NCBI GenBank assembly: GCA_008729055.1
Contig: SDUX01000071.1
Coordinates: 62,001 to 126,000, forward strand
Source of the DNA: Pyropia haitanensis
Taxonomy: Eukaryota; Rhodophyta; Bangiophyceae; Bangiales; Bangiaceae
DNA length: 64,000 nucleotides
Reading direction: 5' to 3'
In this document: positions 23,123-36,700 of the stretch, piece after piece
How the letters are laid out: the number at the start of each line of letters is the position of its first letter
Position numbering within the stretch: position 1 is the stretch's first letter
The notes under the pieces: model-generated
The model's input: the letters and a program-made list of their open reading frames with translations, nothing else
Told to the model about the DNA's origin: nothing
Databases searched by the model: none
Program-made: the position numbers and the translations under genes

Positions 23123-26100
23123 AGGAAGTGGGTAAGAAGTGGGCAAAAAGTGGGCAAAAAGGGGGCCAAATTAGGACACAAATGGGCAATTGGGGGCAAG
23201 AACTTTCCATAACTGCGAAGAAAATTGAGACGAAAGTCGCCAGAAAGTGGTCCAACAGTCGCCACAAAGTGCGCCCCGCCACCCAAACTGTCCACTGCGC
23301 GTTCCGCCCGTCACACTGGCGTGGACGGTGTGAGGGCGGAACTTTTGTCGCCGACCGTCACAGCTGGCTGTCGGGACCCCCACGTGGCAAAAACCATTCC
23401 ACAAAATTGACACGTGGAAACCGGCGCTCCACAAAACACTCGTTGCATCCAACGGACGCGCCAACGAACGGGTCGGCCAACCACCCATGCACGACGGTGC
23501 GGGTGGAACCTCGACGTCGAGCGGGCGGATGTATGGCTGGAATAAAGGATGCGAGCGAATTCGGCCGCCGGAGCGCGTGCTGCATTGCTGTACACGCAAA
23601 AGTGGGCAAAAGTGGGCAACAGTGGGCAAAAGTGGGTGAGAGGCGGCCGACGACCGCATGCACGACCGTGGGGGTCGAACCTCGGACATCGAGCGGGCGG
23701 ATCTATTGCTGGAATGAAGGATGCGCGCCAATTTGGCCGCCGGATCGTGTGCAGCATCGCTGTAGACGCAAAAGTGGGCAAAAGTGGGCAAAAGTGGGCA
23801 AAAGTGGGTAGGAAGTGGGTAAGAAGTGGGCAAAAAGTGGGCAAAAAGGGGGCCAAATTAGGACACAAATGGGCAATTGGGGGCAAGAACTTTCCATAAC
23901 TGCAAAGAAAATTGAGACGAAAGTCGCCAGAAAGTGGTCCAACAGTCGCCACAAAGTGCGCCCCGCCACCCAAACTGTCCACTGCGCGTTCCGCCCGTCA
24001 CACTGGCGTGGACGGTGTGAGGGCGGAACTTTTGTCGCCGACCGTCACAGCTGGCTGTCGGGACCCCCACGTGGCAAAAACCATTCCACAAAATTGACAC
24101 GTGGAAACCGGCGCTCCACAAAACACTCGTTGCATCCAACGGACGCGCCAACGAACGGGTCGGCCAACCACCCCATGCACGACGGTGCGGGTGGAACCTC
24201 GGACGTCAAGCGGGCGGATGTATGGCTGGAATAAAGGATGCGAGCGAATTCGGCCGCCGGAGCGCGTGCAGCATTGCTGTACACGCAAAAGTGGGCAAAA
24301 GTGGGCAACAGTGGGCAAAAGTGGGTGAGAGGCGGCCGACGACCGCATGCACGACCGTGGGGGTCGAACCTCGGACATCGAGCGGGCGGATCTATTGCTG
24401 GAATGAAGGATGCGCGCCAATTTGGCCGCCGGATCGTGTGCAGCATCGCTGTAGACGCAAAAGTGGGCAAAAGTGGGCAAAAGTGGGCAAAAGTGGGCAA
24501 AAGTGGGTAGGAAGTGGGTAAGAAGTGGGCAAAAAGTGGGCAAAAAGGGGGCCAAATTAGGACACAAATGGGCAATTGGGGGCAAGAACTTTCCATAACT
24601 GCGAAGAAAATTGAGACGAAAGTCGCCAGAAAGTGGTCCAACAGTCGCCACAAAGTGCGCCCCGCCACCCAAACTGTCCACTGCGCGTTCCGCCCGTCAC
24701 ACTGGCGTGGACGGTGTGAGGGCGGAACTTTTGTCGCCGACCGTCACAGCTGGCTGTCGGGACCCCCACGTGGCAAAAACCATTCCACAAAATTGACACG
24801 TGGAAACCGGCGCTCCACAAAACACTCGTTGCATCCAACGGACGCGCCAACGAACGGGTCGGCCAACCACCCCATGCACGACGGTGCGGGTGGAACCTCG
24901 GACGTCAAGCGGGCGGATGTATGGCTGGAATAAAGGATGCGAGCGAATTCGGCCGCCGGAGCGCGTGCAGCATTGCTGTACACGCAAAAGTGGGCAAAAG
25001 TGGGCAACAGTGGGCAAAAGTGGGTGAGAGGCGGCCGACGACCGCATGCACGACCGTGGGGGTCGAACCTCGGACATCGAGCGGGCGGATCTATTGCTGG
25101 AATGAAGGATGCGCGCCAATTTGGCCGCCGGATCGTGTGCAGCATCGCTGTAGACGCAAAAGTGGGCAAAAGTGGGCAAAAGTGGGCAAAAGTGGGTAGG
25201 AAGTGGGTAAGAAGTGGGCAAAAAGTGGGCAAAAAGGGGGCCAAATTAGGACACAAATGGGCAATTGGGGGCAAGAACTTTCCATAACTGCAAAGAAAAT
25301 TGAGACGAAAGTCGCCAGAAAGTGGTCCAACAGTCGCCACAAAGTGCGCCCCGCCACCCAAACTGTCCACTGCGCGTTCCGCCCGTCACACTGGCGTGGA
25401 CGGTGTGAGGGCGGAACTTTTGTCGCCGACCGTCACAGCTGGCTGTCGGGACCCCCACGTGGCAAAAACCATTCCACAAAATTGACACGTGGAAACCGGC
25501 GCTCCACAAAACACTCGTTGCATCCAACGGACGCGCCAACGAACGGGTCGGCCAACCACCCCATGCACGACGGTGCGGGTGGAACCTCGGACGTCAAGCG
25601 GGCGGATGTATGGCTGGAATAAAGGATGCGAGCGAATTCGGCCGCCGGAGCGCGTGCAGCATTGCTGTACACGCAAAAGTGGGCAAAAGTGGGCAACAGT
25701 GGGCAAAAGTGGGTGAGAGGCGGCCGACGACCGCATGCACGACCGTGGGGGTCGAACCTCGGACATCGAGCGGGCGGATCTATTGCTGGAATGAAGGATG
25801 CGCGCCAATTTGGCCGCCGGATCGTGTGCAGCATCGCTGTAGACGCAAAAGTGGGCAAAAGTGGGCAAAAGTGGGCAAAAGTGGGTAGGAAGTGGGTAAG
25901 AAGTGGGCAAAAAGTGGGCAAAAAGGGGGCCAAATTAGGACACAAATGGGCAATTGGGGGCAAGAACTTTCCATAACTGCGAAGAAAATTGAGACGAAAG
26001 TCGCCAGAAAGTGGTCCAACAGTCGCCACAAAGTGCGCCCCGCCACCCAAACTGTCCACTGCGCGTTCCGCCCGTCACACTGGCGTGGACGGTGTGAGGG

Positions 26101-27877
26101 CGGAACTTTTGTCGCCGACCGTCACAGCTGGCTGTCGGGACCCCCACGTGGCAAAAACCATTCCACAAAATTGACACGTGGAAACCGGCGCTCCACAAAA
26201 CACTCGTTGCATCCAACGGACGCGCCAACGAACGGGTCGGCCAACCACCCCATGCACGACGGTGCGGGTGGAACCTCGACGTCGAGCGGGCGGATGTATG
26301 GCTGGAATAAAGGATGCGAGCGAATTCGGCCGCCGGAGCCGTGCTGCATTGCTGTACACGCAAAAGTGGGCAAAAGTGGGCAACAGTGGGCAAAAGTGGG
26401 TGAGAGGCGGCCGACGACCGCATGCACGACCGTGGGGGTCGAACCTCGGACATCGAGCGGGCGGATCTATTGCTGGAATGAAGGATGCGCGCCAATTTGG
26501 CCGCCGGATCGTGTGCAGCATCGCTGTAGACGCAAAAGTGGGCAAAAGTGGGCAAAAGTGGGCAAAAGTGGGTAGGAAGTGGGTAAGAAGTGGGCAAAAA
26601 GTGGGCAAAAAGGGGGCCAAATTGGACACAAATGGCAATTGGGGGCAAGAACTTTCCATAACTGCAAAGAAAATTGAGACGAAAGTCGCCAGAAAGTGGT
26701 CCAACAGTCGCCACAAAGTGCGCCCCGCCACCCAAACTGTCCACTGCGCGTTCCGCCCGTCACACTGGCGTGGACGGTGTGAGGGCGGAACTTTTGTCGC
26801 CGACCGTCACAGCTGGCTGTCGGGACCCCCACGTGGCAAAAACCATTCCACAAAATTGACACGTGGAAACCGGCGCTCCACAAAACACTCGTTGCATCCA
26901 ACGGACGCGCCAACGAACGGGTCGGCCAACCACCCCATGCACGACGGTGCGGGTGGAACCTCGGACGTCAAGCGGGCGGATGTATGGCTGGAATAAAGGA
27001 TGCGAGCGAATTCGGCCGCCGGAGCGCGTGCAGCATTGCTGTACACGCAAAAGTGGGCAAAAGTGGGCAACAGTGGGCAAAAGTGGGTGAGAGGCGGCCG
27101 ACGACCGCATGCACGACCGTGGGGGTCGAACCTCGGACATCGAGCGGGCGGATCTATTGCTGGAATGAAGTATGCGCGCCAATTTGGCCGCCGGATCGTG
27201 TGCAGCATCGCTGTAGACGCAAAAGTGGGCAAAAGTGGGCAAAAGTGGGCAAAAGTGGGTAGGAAGTGGGTAAGAAGTGGGCAAAAAGTGGGCAAAAAGG
27301 GGGCCAAATTAGGACACAAATGGGCAATTGGGGGCAAGAACTTTCCATAACTGCGAAGAAAATTGAGACGAAAGTCGCCAGAAAGTGGTCCAACAGTCGC
27401 CACAAAGTGCGCCCCGCCACCCAAACTGTCCACTGCGCGTTCCGCCCGTCACACTGGCGTGGACGGTGTGAGGGCGGAACTTTTGTCGCCGACCGTCACA
27501 GCTGGCTGTCGGGACCCCCACGTGGCAAAAACCATTCCACAAAATTGACACGTGGAAACCGGCGCTCCACAAAACACTCGTTGCATCCAACGGACGCGCC
27601 AACGAACGGGTCGGCCAACCACCCCATGCACGACGGTGCGGGTGGAACCTCGGACGTCAGCGGGCGGATGTATGGCTGGAATAAAGGATGCGAGCGAATT
27701 CGGCCGCCGGAGCGCGTGCAGCATTGCTGTACACGCAAAAGTGGGCAAAAGTGGGCAACAGTGGGCAAAAGTGGGTGAGAGGCGGCCGACGACCGCATGC
27801 ACGACCGTGGGGGTCGAACCTCGGACATCGAGCGGGGGATCTATTGCTGGAATGAAGATGCGCGCCAATTTGGCCGC

Positions 27878-27940
27878 CGGAGTGGGCAAAGTGGGGTAGG
27901 AGTGGGTAAGAGTGGGCAAAAGTGGGCAAAAAGGGGGCCA
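27878..27940 (+). repeat. Collapsed long block
   Basis: The end of the fourth quarter (gatcgtgtgcagcatcgctg and onward) and most of the regular units are missing. The sequence jumps from ccgccgga to gtgggcaaagtggggtagg. Several single-base losses surround it (about 27835, 27858, 27900 and 27912), so this may be read error rather than a true deletion. Confidence 0.6.
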
Positions 27941-30900
27941 AATTAGGACACAAATGGGCAATTGGGGGCAAGAACTTTCCATAACTGCAAAGAAAATTGA
28001 GACGAAAGTCGCCAGAAAGTGGTCCAACAGTCGCCACAAAGTGCGCCCCGCCACCCAAACTGTCCACTGCGCGTTCCGCCCGTCACACTGGCGTGGACGG
28101 TGTGAGGGCGGAACTTTTGTCGCCGACCGTCACAGCTGGCTGTCGGGACCCCCACGTGGCAAAAACCATTCCACAAAATTGACACGTGGAAACCGGCGCT
28201 CCACAAAACACTCGTTGCATCCAACGGACGCGCCAACGAACGGGTCGGCCAACCACCCCATGCACGACGGTGCGGGTGGAACCTCGACGTCAAGCGGGCG
28301 GATGTATGGCTGGAATAAAGGATGCGAGCGAATTCGGCCGCCGGAGCGCGTGCAGCATTGCTGTACACGCAAAAGTGGGCAAAAGTGGGCAACAGTGGGC
28401 AAAAGTGGGTGAGAGGCGGCCGACGACCGCATGCACGACCGTGGGGGTCGAACCTCGGACATCGGAGCGGCGGATCTATTGCTGGAATGAAGGATGCGCG
28501 CCAATTTGGCCGCCGGATCGTGTGCAGCATCGCTGTAGACGCAAAAGTGGGCAAAAGTGGGCAAAAGTGGGCAAAAGTGGGTAGGAAGTGGGTAAGAAGT
28601 GGGCAAAAAGTGGGCAAAAAGGGGGCCAAATTAGGACACAAATGGGCAATTGGGGGCAAGAACTTTCCATAACTGCGAAGAAAATTGAGACGAAAGTCGC
28701 CAGAAAGTGGTCCAACAGTCGCCACAAAGTGCGCCCCGCCACCCAAACTGTCCACTGCGCGTTCCGCCCGTCACACTGGCGTGGACGGTGTGAGGGCGGA
28801 ACTTTTGTCGCCGACCGTCACAGCTGGCTGTCGGGACCCCCACGTGGCAAAAACCATTCCACAAAATTGACACGTGGAAACCGGCGCTCCACAAAACACT
28901 CGTTGCATCCAACGGACGCGCCAACGAACGGGTCGGCCAACCACCCCATGCACGACGGTGCGGGTGGAACCTCGGACGTCAAGCGGGCGGATGTATGGCT
29001 GGAATAAAGGATGCGAGCGAATTCGGCCGCCGGAGCGCGTGCAGCATTGCTGTACACGCAAAAGTGGGCAAAAGTGGGCAACAGTGGGCAAAAGTGGGTG
29101 AGAGGCGGCCGACGACCGCATGCACGACCGTGGGGGTCGAACCTCGGACATCGAGCGGGCGGATCTATTGCTGGAATGAAGTATGCGCGCCAATTTGGCC
29201 GCCGGATCGTGTGCAGCATCGCTGTAGACGCAAAAGTGGGCAAAAGTGGGCAAAAGTGGGCAAAAGTGGGCAAAAGTGGGTAGGAAGTGGGTAAGAAGTG
29301 GGCAAAAAGTGGGCAAAAAGGGGGCCAAATTAGGACACAAATGGGCAATTGGGGGCAAGAACTTTCCATAACTGCGAAGAAAATTGAGACGAAAGTCGCC
29401 AGAAAGTGGTCCAACAGTCGCCACAAAGTGCGCCCCGCCACCCAAACTGTCCACTGCGCGTTCCGCCCGTCACACTGGCGTGGACGGTGTGAGGGCGGAA
29501 CTTTTGTCGCCGACCGTCACAGCTGGCTGTCGGGACCCCCACGTGGCAAAAACCATTCCACAAAATTGACACGTGGAAACCGGCGCTCCACAAAACACTC
29601 GTTGCATCCAACGGACGCGCCAACGAACGGGTCGGCCAACCACCCCATGCACGACGGTGCGGGTGGAACCTCGGACGTCGAGCGGGCGGATGTATGGCTG
29701 GAATAAAGGATGCGAGCGAATTCGGCCGCCGGAGCCCGTGCTGCATTGCTGTACACGCAAAAGTGGGCAAAAGTGGGCAACAGTGGGCAAAAGTGGGTGA
29801 GAGGCGGCCGACGACCGCATGCACGACCGTGGGGGTCGAACCTCGGACATCGAGCGGGCGGATCTATTGCTGGAATGAAGGATGCGCGCCAATTTGGCCG
29901 CCGGATCGTGTGCAGCATCGCTGTAGACGCAAAAGTGGGCAAAAGTGGGCAAAAGTGGGCAAAAGTGGGTAGGAAGTGGGTAAGAAGTGGGCAAAAAGTG
30001 GGCAAAAAGGGGGCCAAATTAGGACACAAATGGGCAATTGGGGGCAAGAACTTTCCATAACTGCAAAGAAAATTGAGGCGAAAGTCGCCAGAAAGTGGTC
30101 CAACAGTCGCCACAAAGTGCGCCCCGCCACCCAAACTGTCCACTGCGCGTTCCGCCCGTCACACTGGCGTGGACGGTGTGAGGGCGGAACTTTTGTCGCC
30201 GACCGTCACAGCTGGCTGTCGGGACCCCCACGTGGCAAAAACCATTCCACAAAATTGACACGTGGAAACCGGCGCTCCACAAAACACTCGTTGCATCCAA
30301 CGGACGCGCCAACGAACGGGTCGGCCAACCACCCCATGCACGACGGTGCGGGTGGAACCTCGGACGTCAAGCGGGCGGATGTATGGCTGGAATAAAGGAT
30401 GCGAGCGAATTCGGCCGCCGGAGCCCGTGCAGCATTGCTGTACACGCAAAAGTGGGCAAAAGTGGGCAACAGTGGGCAAAAGTGGGTGAGAGGCGGCCGA
30501 CGACCGCATGCACGACCGTGGGGTCGAACCTCGGACATCGAGCGGGCGGATCTATTGCTGGAATGAAGGATGCGCGCCAATTTGGCCGCCGGATCGTGTG
30601 CAGCATCGCTGTAGACGCAAAAGTGGGCAAAAGTGGGCAAAAGTGGGCAAAAGTGGGTAGGAAGTGGGTAAGAAGTGGGCAAAAAGTGGGCAAAAAGGGG
30701 GCCAAATTAGGACACAAATGGGCAATTGGGGGCAAGAACTTTCCATAACTGCGAAGAAAATTGAGACGAAAGTCGCCAGAAAGTGGTCCAACAGTCGCCA
30801 CAAAGTGCGCCCCGCCACCCAAACTGTCCACTGCGCGTTCCGCCCGTCACACTGGCGTGGACGGTGTGAGGGCGGAACTTTTGTCGCCGACCGTCACAGC

Positions 30901-32959
30901 TGGCTGTCGGGACCCCCACGTGGCAAAAACCATTCCACAAAATTGACACGTGGAAACCGGCGCTCCACAAAACACTCGTTGCATCCAACGGACGCGCCAA
31001 CGAACGGGTCGGCCAACCACCCCATGCACGACGGTGCGGGTGGAACCTCGGACGTCAAGCGGGCGGATGTATGGCTGGAATAAAGGATGCGAGCGAATTC
31101 GGCCGCCGGAGCGCGTGCAGCATTGCTGTACACGCAAAAGTGGGCAAAAGTGGGCAACAGTGGGCAAAAGTGGGTGAGAGGCGGCCGACGACCGCATGCA
31201 CGACCGTGGGGGTCGAACCTCGGACATCGAGCGGGCGGATCTATTGCTGGAATGAAGTATGCGCGCCAATTTGGCCGCCGGATCGTGTGCAGCATCGCTG
31301 TAGACGCAAAAGTGGGCAAAAGTGGGCAAAAGTGGGCAAAAGTGGGCAAAAGTGGGCAAAAGTGGGTAGGAAGTGGGTAAGAAGTGGGCAAAAAGTGGGC
31401 AAAAAGGGGGCCAAATTAGGACACAAATGGGCAATTGGGGGCAAGAACTTTCCATAACTGCGAAGAAAATTGAGACGAAAGTCGCCAGAAAGTGGTCCAA
31501 CAGTCGCCACAAAGTGCGCCCCGCCACCCAAACTGTCCACTGCGCGTTCCGCCCGTCACACTGGCGTGGACGGTGTGAGGGCGGAACTTTTGTCGCCGAC
31601 CGTCACAGCTGGCTGTCGGGACCCCCACGTGGCAAAAACCATTCCACAAAATTGACACGTGGAAACCGGCGCTCCACAAAACACTCGTTGCATCCAACGG
31701 ACGCGCCAACGAACGGGTCGGCCAACCACCCCATGCACGACGGTGCGGGTGGAACCTCGGACGTCGAGCGGGCGGATGTATGGCTGGAATAAAGGATGCG
31801 AGCGAATTCGGCCGCCGGAGCCCGTGCTGCATTGCTGTACACGCAAAAGTGGGCAAAAGTGGGCAACAGTGGGCAAAAGTGGGTGAGAGGCGGCCGACGA
31901 CCGCATGCACGACCGTGGGGGTCGAACCTCGGACATCGAGCGGGCGGATCTATTGCTGGAATGAAGGATGCGCGCCAATTTGGCCGCCGGATCGTGTGCA
32001 GCATCGCTGTAGACGCAAAAGTGGGCAAAAGTGGGCAAAAGTGGGCAAAAGTGGGTAGGAAGTGGGTAAGAAGTGGGCAAAAAGTGGGCAAAAAGGGGGC
32101 CAAATTAGGACACAAATGGGCAATTGGGGGCAAGAACTTTCCATAACTGCAAAGAAAATTGAGACGAAAGTCGCCAGAAAGTGGTCCAACAGTGGCCACA
32201 AAGTGCGCCCCGCCACCCAAACTGTCCACTGCGCGTTCCGCCCGTCACACTGGCGTGGACGGTGTGAGGGCGGAACTTTTGTCGCCGACCGTCACAGCTG
32301 GCTGTCGGGACCCCCACGTGGCAAAAACCATTCCACAAAATTGACACGTGGAAACCGGCGCTCCACAAAACACTCGTTGCATCCAACGGACGCGCCAACG
32401 AACGGGTCGGCCAACCACCCCATGCACGACGGTGCGGGTGGAACCTCGGACGTCGAGCGGGCGGATGTATGGCTGGAATAAAGGATGCGAGCGAATTCGG
32501 CCGCCGGAGCCCGTGCTGCATTGCTGTACACGCAAAAGTGGGCAAAAGTGGGCAACAGTGGGCAAAAGTGGGTGAGGAGCGGCCGACCACCGCATGCACG
32601 ACCGTGGGGGTCGAACCTCGGACATCGGAGCGGGCGGAATCTATTGCTGGAATGAAGGATGCGCGCCAATTTGGCCGCCGGATCGTGTGCAGCATCGCTG
32701 TAGACGCAAAAGTGGGCAAAAGTGGGCAAAAGTGGGCAAAAGTGGGTAGGAAGTGGGTAAGAAGTGGGCAAAAAGTGGGCAAAAAGGGGCCAAATTAGGA
32801 CACAAATGGGCAATTGGGGGCAAGAACTTCCATAACTGCAAAGAAAATTGAGACGAAAGTCGCCAGAAAGTGGTCCAACAGTGGCCACAAAGTGCGCCCC
32901 GCCACCCAAACTGTCCACTGCGCTTCGCCCGTCACACTGGCGTGGACGGTGTGAGGGCG

Positions 32960-33428
32960 NNNNNNNNNNNNNNNNNNNNNNNNNNNNNNNNNNNNNNNNN
33001 NNNNNNNNNNNNNNNNNNNNNNNNNNNNNNNNNNNNNNNNNNNNNNNNNNNNNNNNNNNNNNNNNNNNNNNNNNNNNNNNNNNNNNNNNNNNNNNNNNNN
33101 NNNNNNNNNNNNNNNNNNNNNNNNNNNNNNNNNNNNNNNNNNNNNNNNNNNNNNNNNNNNNNNNNNNNNNNNNNNNNNNNNNNNNNNNNNNNNNNNNNNN
33201 NNNNNNNNNNNNNNNNNNNNNNNNNNNNNNNNNNNNNNNNNNNNNNNNNNNNNNNNNNNNNNNNNNNNNNNNNNNNNNNNNNNNNNNNNNNNNNNNNNNN
33301 NNNNNNNNNNNNNNNNNNNNNNNNNNNNNNNNNNNNNNNNNNNNNNNNNNNNNNNNNNNNNNNNNNNNNNNNNNNNNNNNNNNNNNNNNNNNNNNNNNNN
33401 NNNNNNNNNNNNNNNNNNNNNNNNNNNN
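32960..33428. other. Assembly gap (469 N)
   Basis: Sequence before the gap ends at gtgagggcg, and sequence after it begins gaacttttg. In every intact monomer these two strings are directly adjacent. The true gap is thus zero bases or a whole number of monomers, and 469 cannot be right if the missing DNA is ordinary satellite. Confidence 0.97.
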
Positions 33429-33748
33429 GAACTTTTGTGCGACGTCACATTTTCGACCCCCACGGCAAAAACATTCACAAAAATGGAAACCGGCCTCCCA
33501 AAACTCGTATCCAACGGACCGCCAAGAACGGTCGGCCAACCACCTTGCACGATGCGGTGAACTCGACGTCGAGCGGGGATGTTTATAAAGTGCGAGCGAA
33601 TCGCCGGAGCCTGCTGCAGCTGTACACGCAAAAGTGGGGCAAAGTGGGCAAAGTGGGACACGCATGCACGACCCAACCCCAGAGCTGATCAGCGGAAGAA
33701 GATGCGCCAATTTGGCCGCCGGATCGTGTGCAGCATCGCTGTAGACGC
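33429..33748 (+). repeat. Decayed partial monomer beside gap
   Basis: The order of monomer landmarks is kept: gaacttttg, then cccccacg, gaaaccgg, the CG-rich third quarter, a shrunken G-rich block and the last quarter. Small losses of 1-4 bases occur every few tens of bases, and the last duplicon's head is scrambled at about 33660-33700. The dense deletions and the position against a gap suggest the uncorrected end of a long read rather than a relic copy. Confidence 0.8.
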
Positions 33749-36700
33749 AAAAGTGGGCAAAAGTGGGCAAAAGTGGGCAAAAGTGGGTAGGAAGTGGGTA
33801 AGAAGTGGGCAAAAAGTGGGCAAAAAGGGGGCCAAATTAGGACACAAATGGGCAATTGGGGGCAAGAAGTTTCCATAACTGCAAAGAAAATTGAGGCGAA
33901 AGTCGCCAGAAAGTGGTCCAACAGTGGCCACAAAGTGCGCCCCGCCACCCAAACTGTCCACTGCGCGTTCCGCCCGTCACACTGGCGTGGACGGTGTGAG
34001 GGCGGAACTTTTGTCGCCGACCGTCACAGCTGGCTGTCGGGACCCCCACGTGGCAAAAACCATTCCACAAAATTGACACGTGGAAACCGGCGCTCCACAA
34101 AACACTCGTTGCATCCAACGGACGCGCCAACGAACGGGTCGGCCAACCACCTCATGCACGACGGTGCGGGTGGAACCTCTGACGTCGAGCGGGCGGATGT
34201 ATGGCTGGAATAAAGGATGCGAGCGAATTCGGCCGCCGGAGCCCGTGCTGCATTGCTGTACACGCAAAAGTGGGCAAAAGTGGGCAACAGTGGGCAAAAG
34301 TGGGTGAGAGGCGGCCGACGACCGCATGCACGACCGTGGGGGTCGAACCTCGGACATGGAGCGGGCGGATCTATTGCTGGAATGAAGGATGCGCGCCAAT
34401 TTGGCCGCCGGATCGTGTGCAGCATCGCTGTAGACGCAAAAGTGGGCAAAAGTGGGCAAAAGTGGGCAAAAGTGGGTAGGATGTGGGTAAGAAGTGGGCA
34501 AAAAGTGGGCAAAAAGGGGGCCAAATTGGGACACAAATGGCCAATTGGGGGCCAGAAGTTTCCAAAACTGCAAAGAAAATTGAGGCGAAAGTCGCCAGAA
34601 AGTCGTCCAACAGTGGCCACAAAGTGCGCCCCGCCACCCAAACTGTCCACTGCGCGTTCCGCCCGTCACACTGGCGTGGACGGTGTGAGGGCGGAACTTT
34701 TGTCGCCGACCGTCACAGCTGGCTGTCGGGACCCCCACGTGGCAAAAACCATTCCACAAAATTGACACGTGGAAACCGGCGCTCCACAAAACACTCGTTG
34801 CATCCAACGGACGCGCCAACGAACGGGTCGGCCAACCACCCCATGCACGACGGTGCGGGTGGAACCTCGGACGTCAAGCGGGCGGATGTATGGCTGGAAT
34901 AAAGGATGCGAGCGAATTCGGCCGCCGGAGCGCGTGCAGCATTGCTGTACACGCAAAAGTGGGCAAAAGTGGGCAACAGTGGGCAAAAGTGGGTGAGGAG
35001 CGGCCTACCACCGCATGCACGACCGTGCGGGTGGAACCTCGGACATGGAGCGGGTGAATCTATGGCTGGAACGAAGGATGCGCGCCAATTTGGCCGCCGG
35101 ATCGTGTGCAGCATCGCTGTAGACGCAAAAGTGGGCAAAAGTGGGCAAAAGTGGGCAAAAGTGGGTAGGAAGTGGGTAAGAAGTGGGCAAAAAGTGGGCA
35201 AAAAGGGGGCCAAATTAGGACACAAATGGGCAATTGGGGGCAAGAAGTTTCCATAACTGCGAAGAAAATTGAGACGAAAGTCGCCAGAAAGTGGTCCAAC
35301 AGTCGCCACAAAGTGCGCCCCGCCACCCAAACTGTCCACTGCGCGTTCCGCCCGTCACACTGGCGTGGACGGTGTGAGGGCGGAACTTTTGTCGCCGACC
35401 GTCACACCTGGCTGTCAGGACCCCCACGTGGCAAAAACCATTCCACAAAATTGACACGTGGAAACCGGCGCTCCACAAAACACTCGTTGCATCCAACGGA
35501 CGCGCCAACGAACGGGTCGGCCAACCACCCCATGCACGACGGTGCGGGTGGAACCTCGGACGTCGAGCGGGCGGATGTATGGCTGGAATAAAGGATGCGA
35601 GCGAATTCGGCCGCCGGAGCCCGTGCTGCATTGCTGTACACGCAAAAGTGGGCAAAAGTGGGCAACAGTGGGCAAAAGTGGGTGAGAGGCGGCCGACGAC
35701 CGCATGCACGACCGTGGGGGTCGAACCTCGGACATCGAGCGGGCGGATCTATTGCTGGAATGAAGGATGCGCGCCAATTTGGCCGCCGGATCGTGTGCAG
35801 CATCGCTGTAGACGCAAAAGTGGGCAAAAGTGGGCAAAAGTGGGCAAAAGTGGGTAGGAAGTGGGTAAGAAGTGGGCAAAAAGTGGGCAAACAGGGGGCC
35901 AAATTAGGACACAAATGGGCAATTGGGGGCAAGAAGTTTCCATAACTGCGAAGAAAATTGAGACGAAAGTCGCCAGAAAGTGGTCCAACAGTCGCCACAA
36001 AGTGCGCCCCGCCACCCAAACTGTCCACTGCGCGTTCCGCCCGTCACACTGGCGTGGACGGTGTGAGGGCGGAACTTTTGTCGCCGACCGTCACAGCTGG
36101 CTGTCGGGACCCCCACGTGGCAAAAACCATTCCACAAAATTGACACGTGGAAACCGGCGCTCCACAAAACACTCGTTGCATCCAACGGACGCGCCAACGA
36201 ACGGGTCGGCCAACCACCCCATGCACGACGGTGCGGGTGGAACCTCGGACGTCAAGCGGGCGGATGTATGGCTGGAATAAAGGATGCGAGCCAATTCGGC
36301 CGCCGGAGCCCGTGCTGCATTGCTGTACACGCAAAAGTGGGCAAAAGTGGGCAACAGTGGGCAAAAGTGGGTGAGAGGCGGCCGACGACCGCATGCACGA
36401 CCGTGGGGGTCGAACCTCGGACATCGAGCGGGCGGATCTATTGCTGGAATGAAGGATGCGCGCCAATTTGGCCGCCGGATCGTGTGCAGCATCGCTGTAG
36501 ACGCAAAAGTGGGCAAAAGTGGGCAAAAGTGGGCAAAAGTGGGTAGGAAGTGGGTAAGAAGTGGGCAAAAAGTGGGCAAAAAGGGGGCCAAATTAGGACA
36601 CAAATGGGCAATTGGGGGCAAGAACTTTCCATAACTGCAAAGAAAATTGAGACGAAAGTCGCCAGAAAGTGGTCCAACAGTGGCCACAAAGTGCGCCCCG

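Larger units (their letters stand above)
15228..32959 (+). repeat. Type A block with sub-variants and 10-bp copy-number change
   Basis: Starts are 15454, 16140, 16829, 17518, 18207, 18896, 19585, 20284, 20973, 21666, 22355, 23063, 23770, 24459, 25158, 25847, 26534, 27221, 27882, 28543, 29232, 29931, 30619, 31308, 32017 and 32708. Two common forms of the third quarter alternate: cgagcggg with gcccgtgctgc, and caagcggg with gcgcgtgcagc. The long G-rich block has five or six regular subrepeats instead of four in monomers 19585, 22355, 23063, 24459, 29232 and 31308, which lengthens those monomers by about 10 or 20 bp. An indel-rich patch lies at 26.2-28.5 kb, where the block of monomer 27882 is collapsed. 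Confidence 0.93.
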
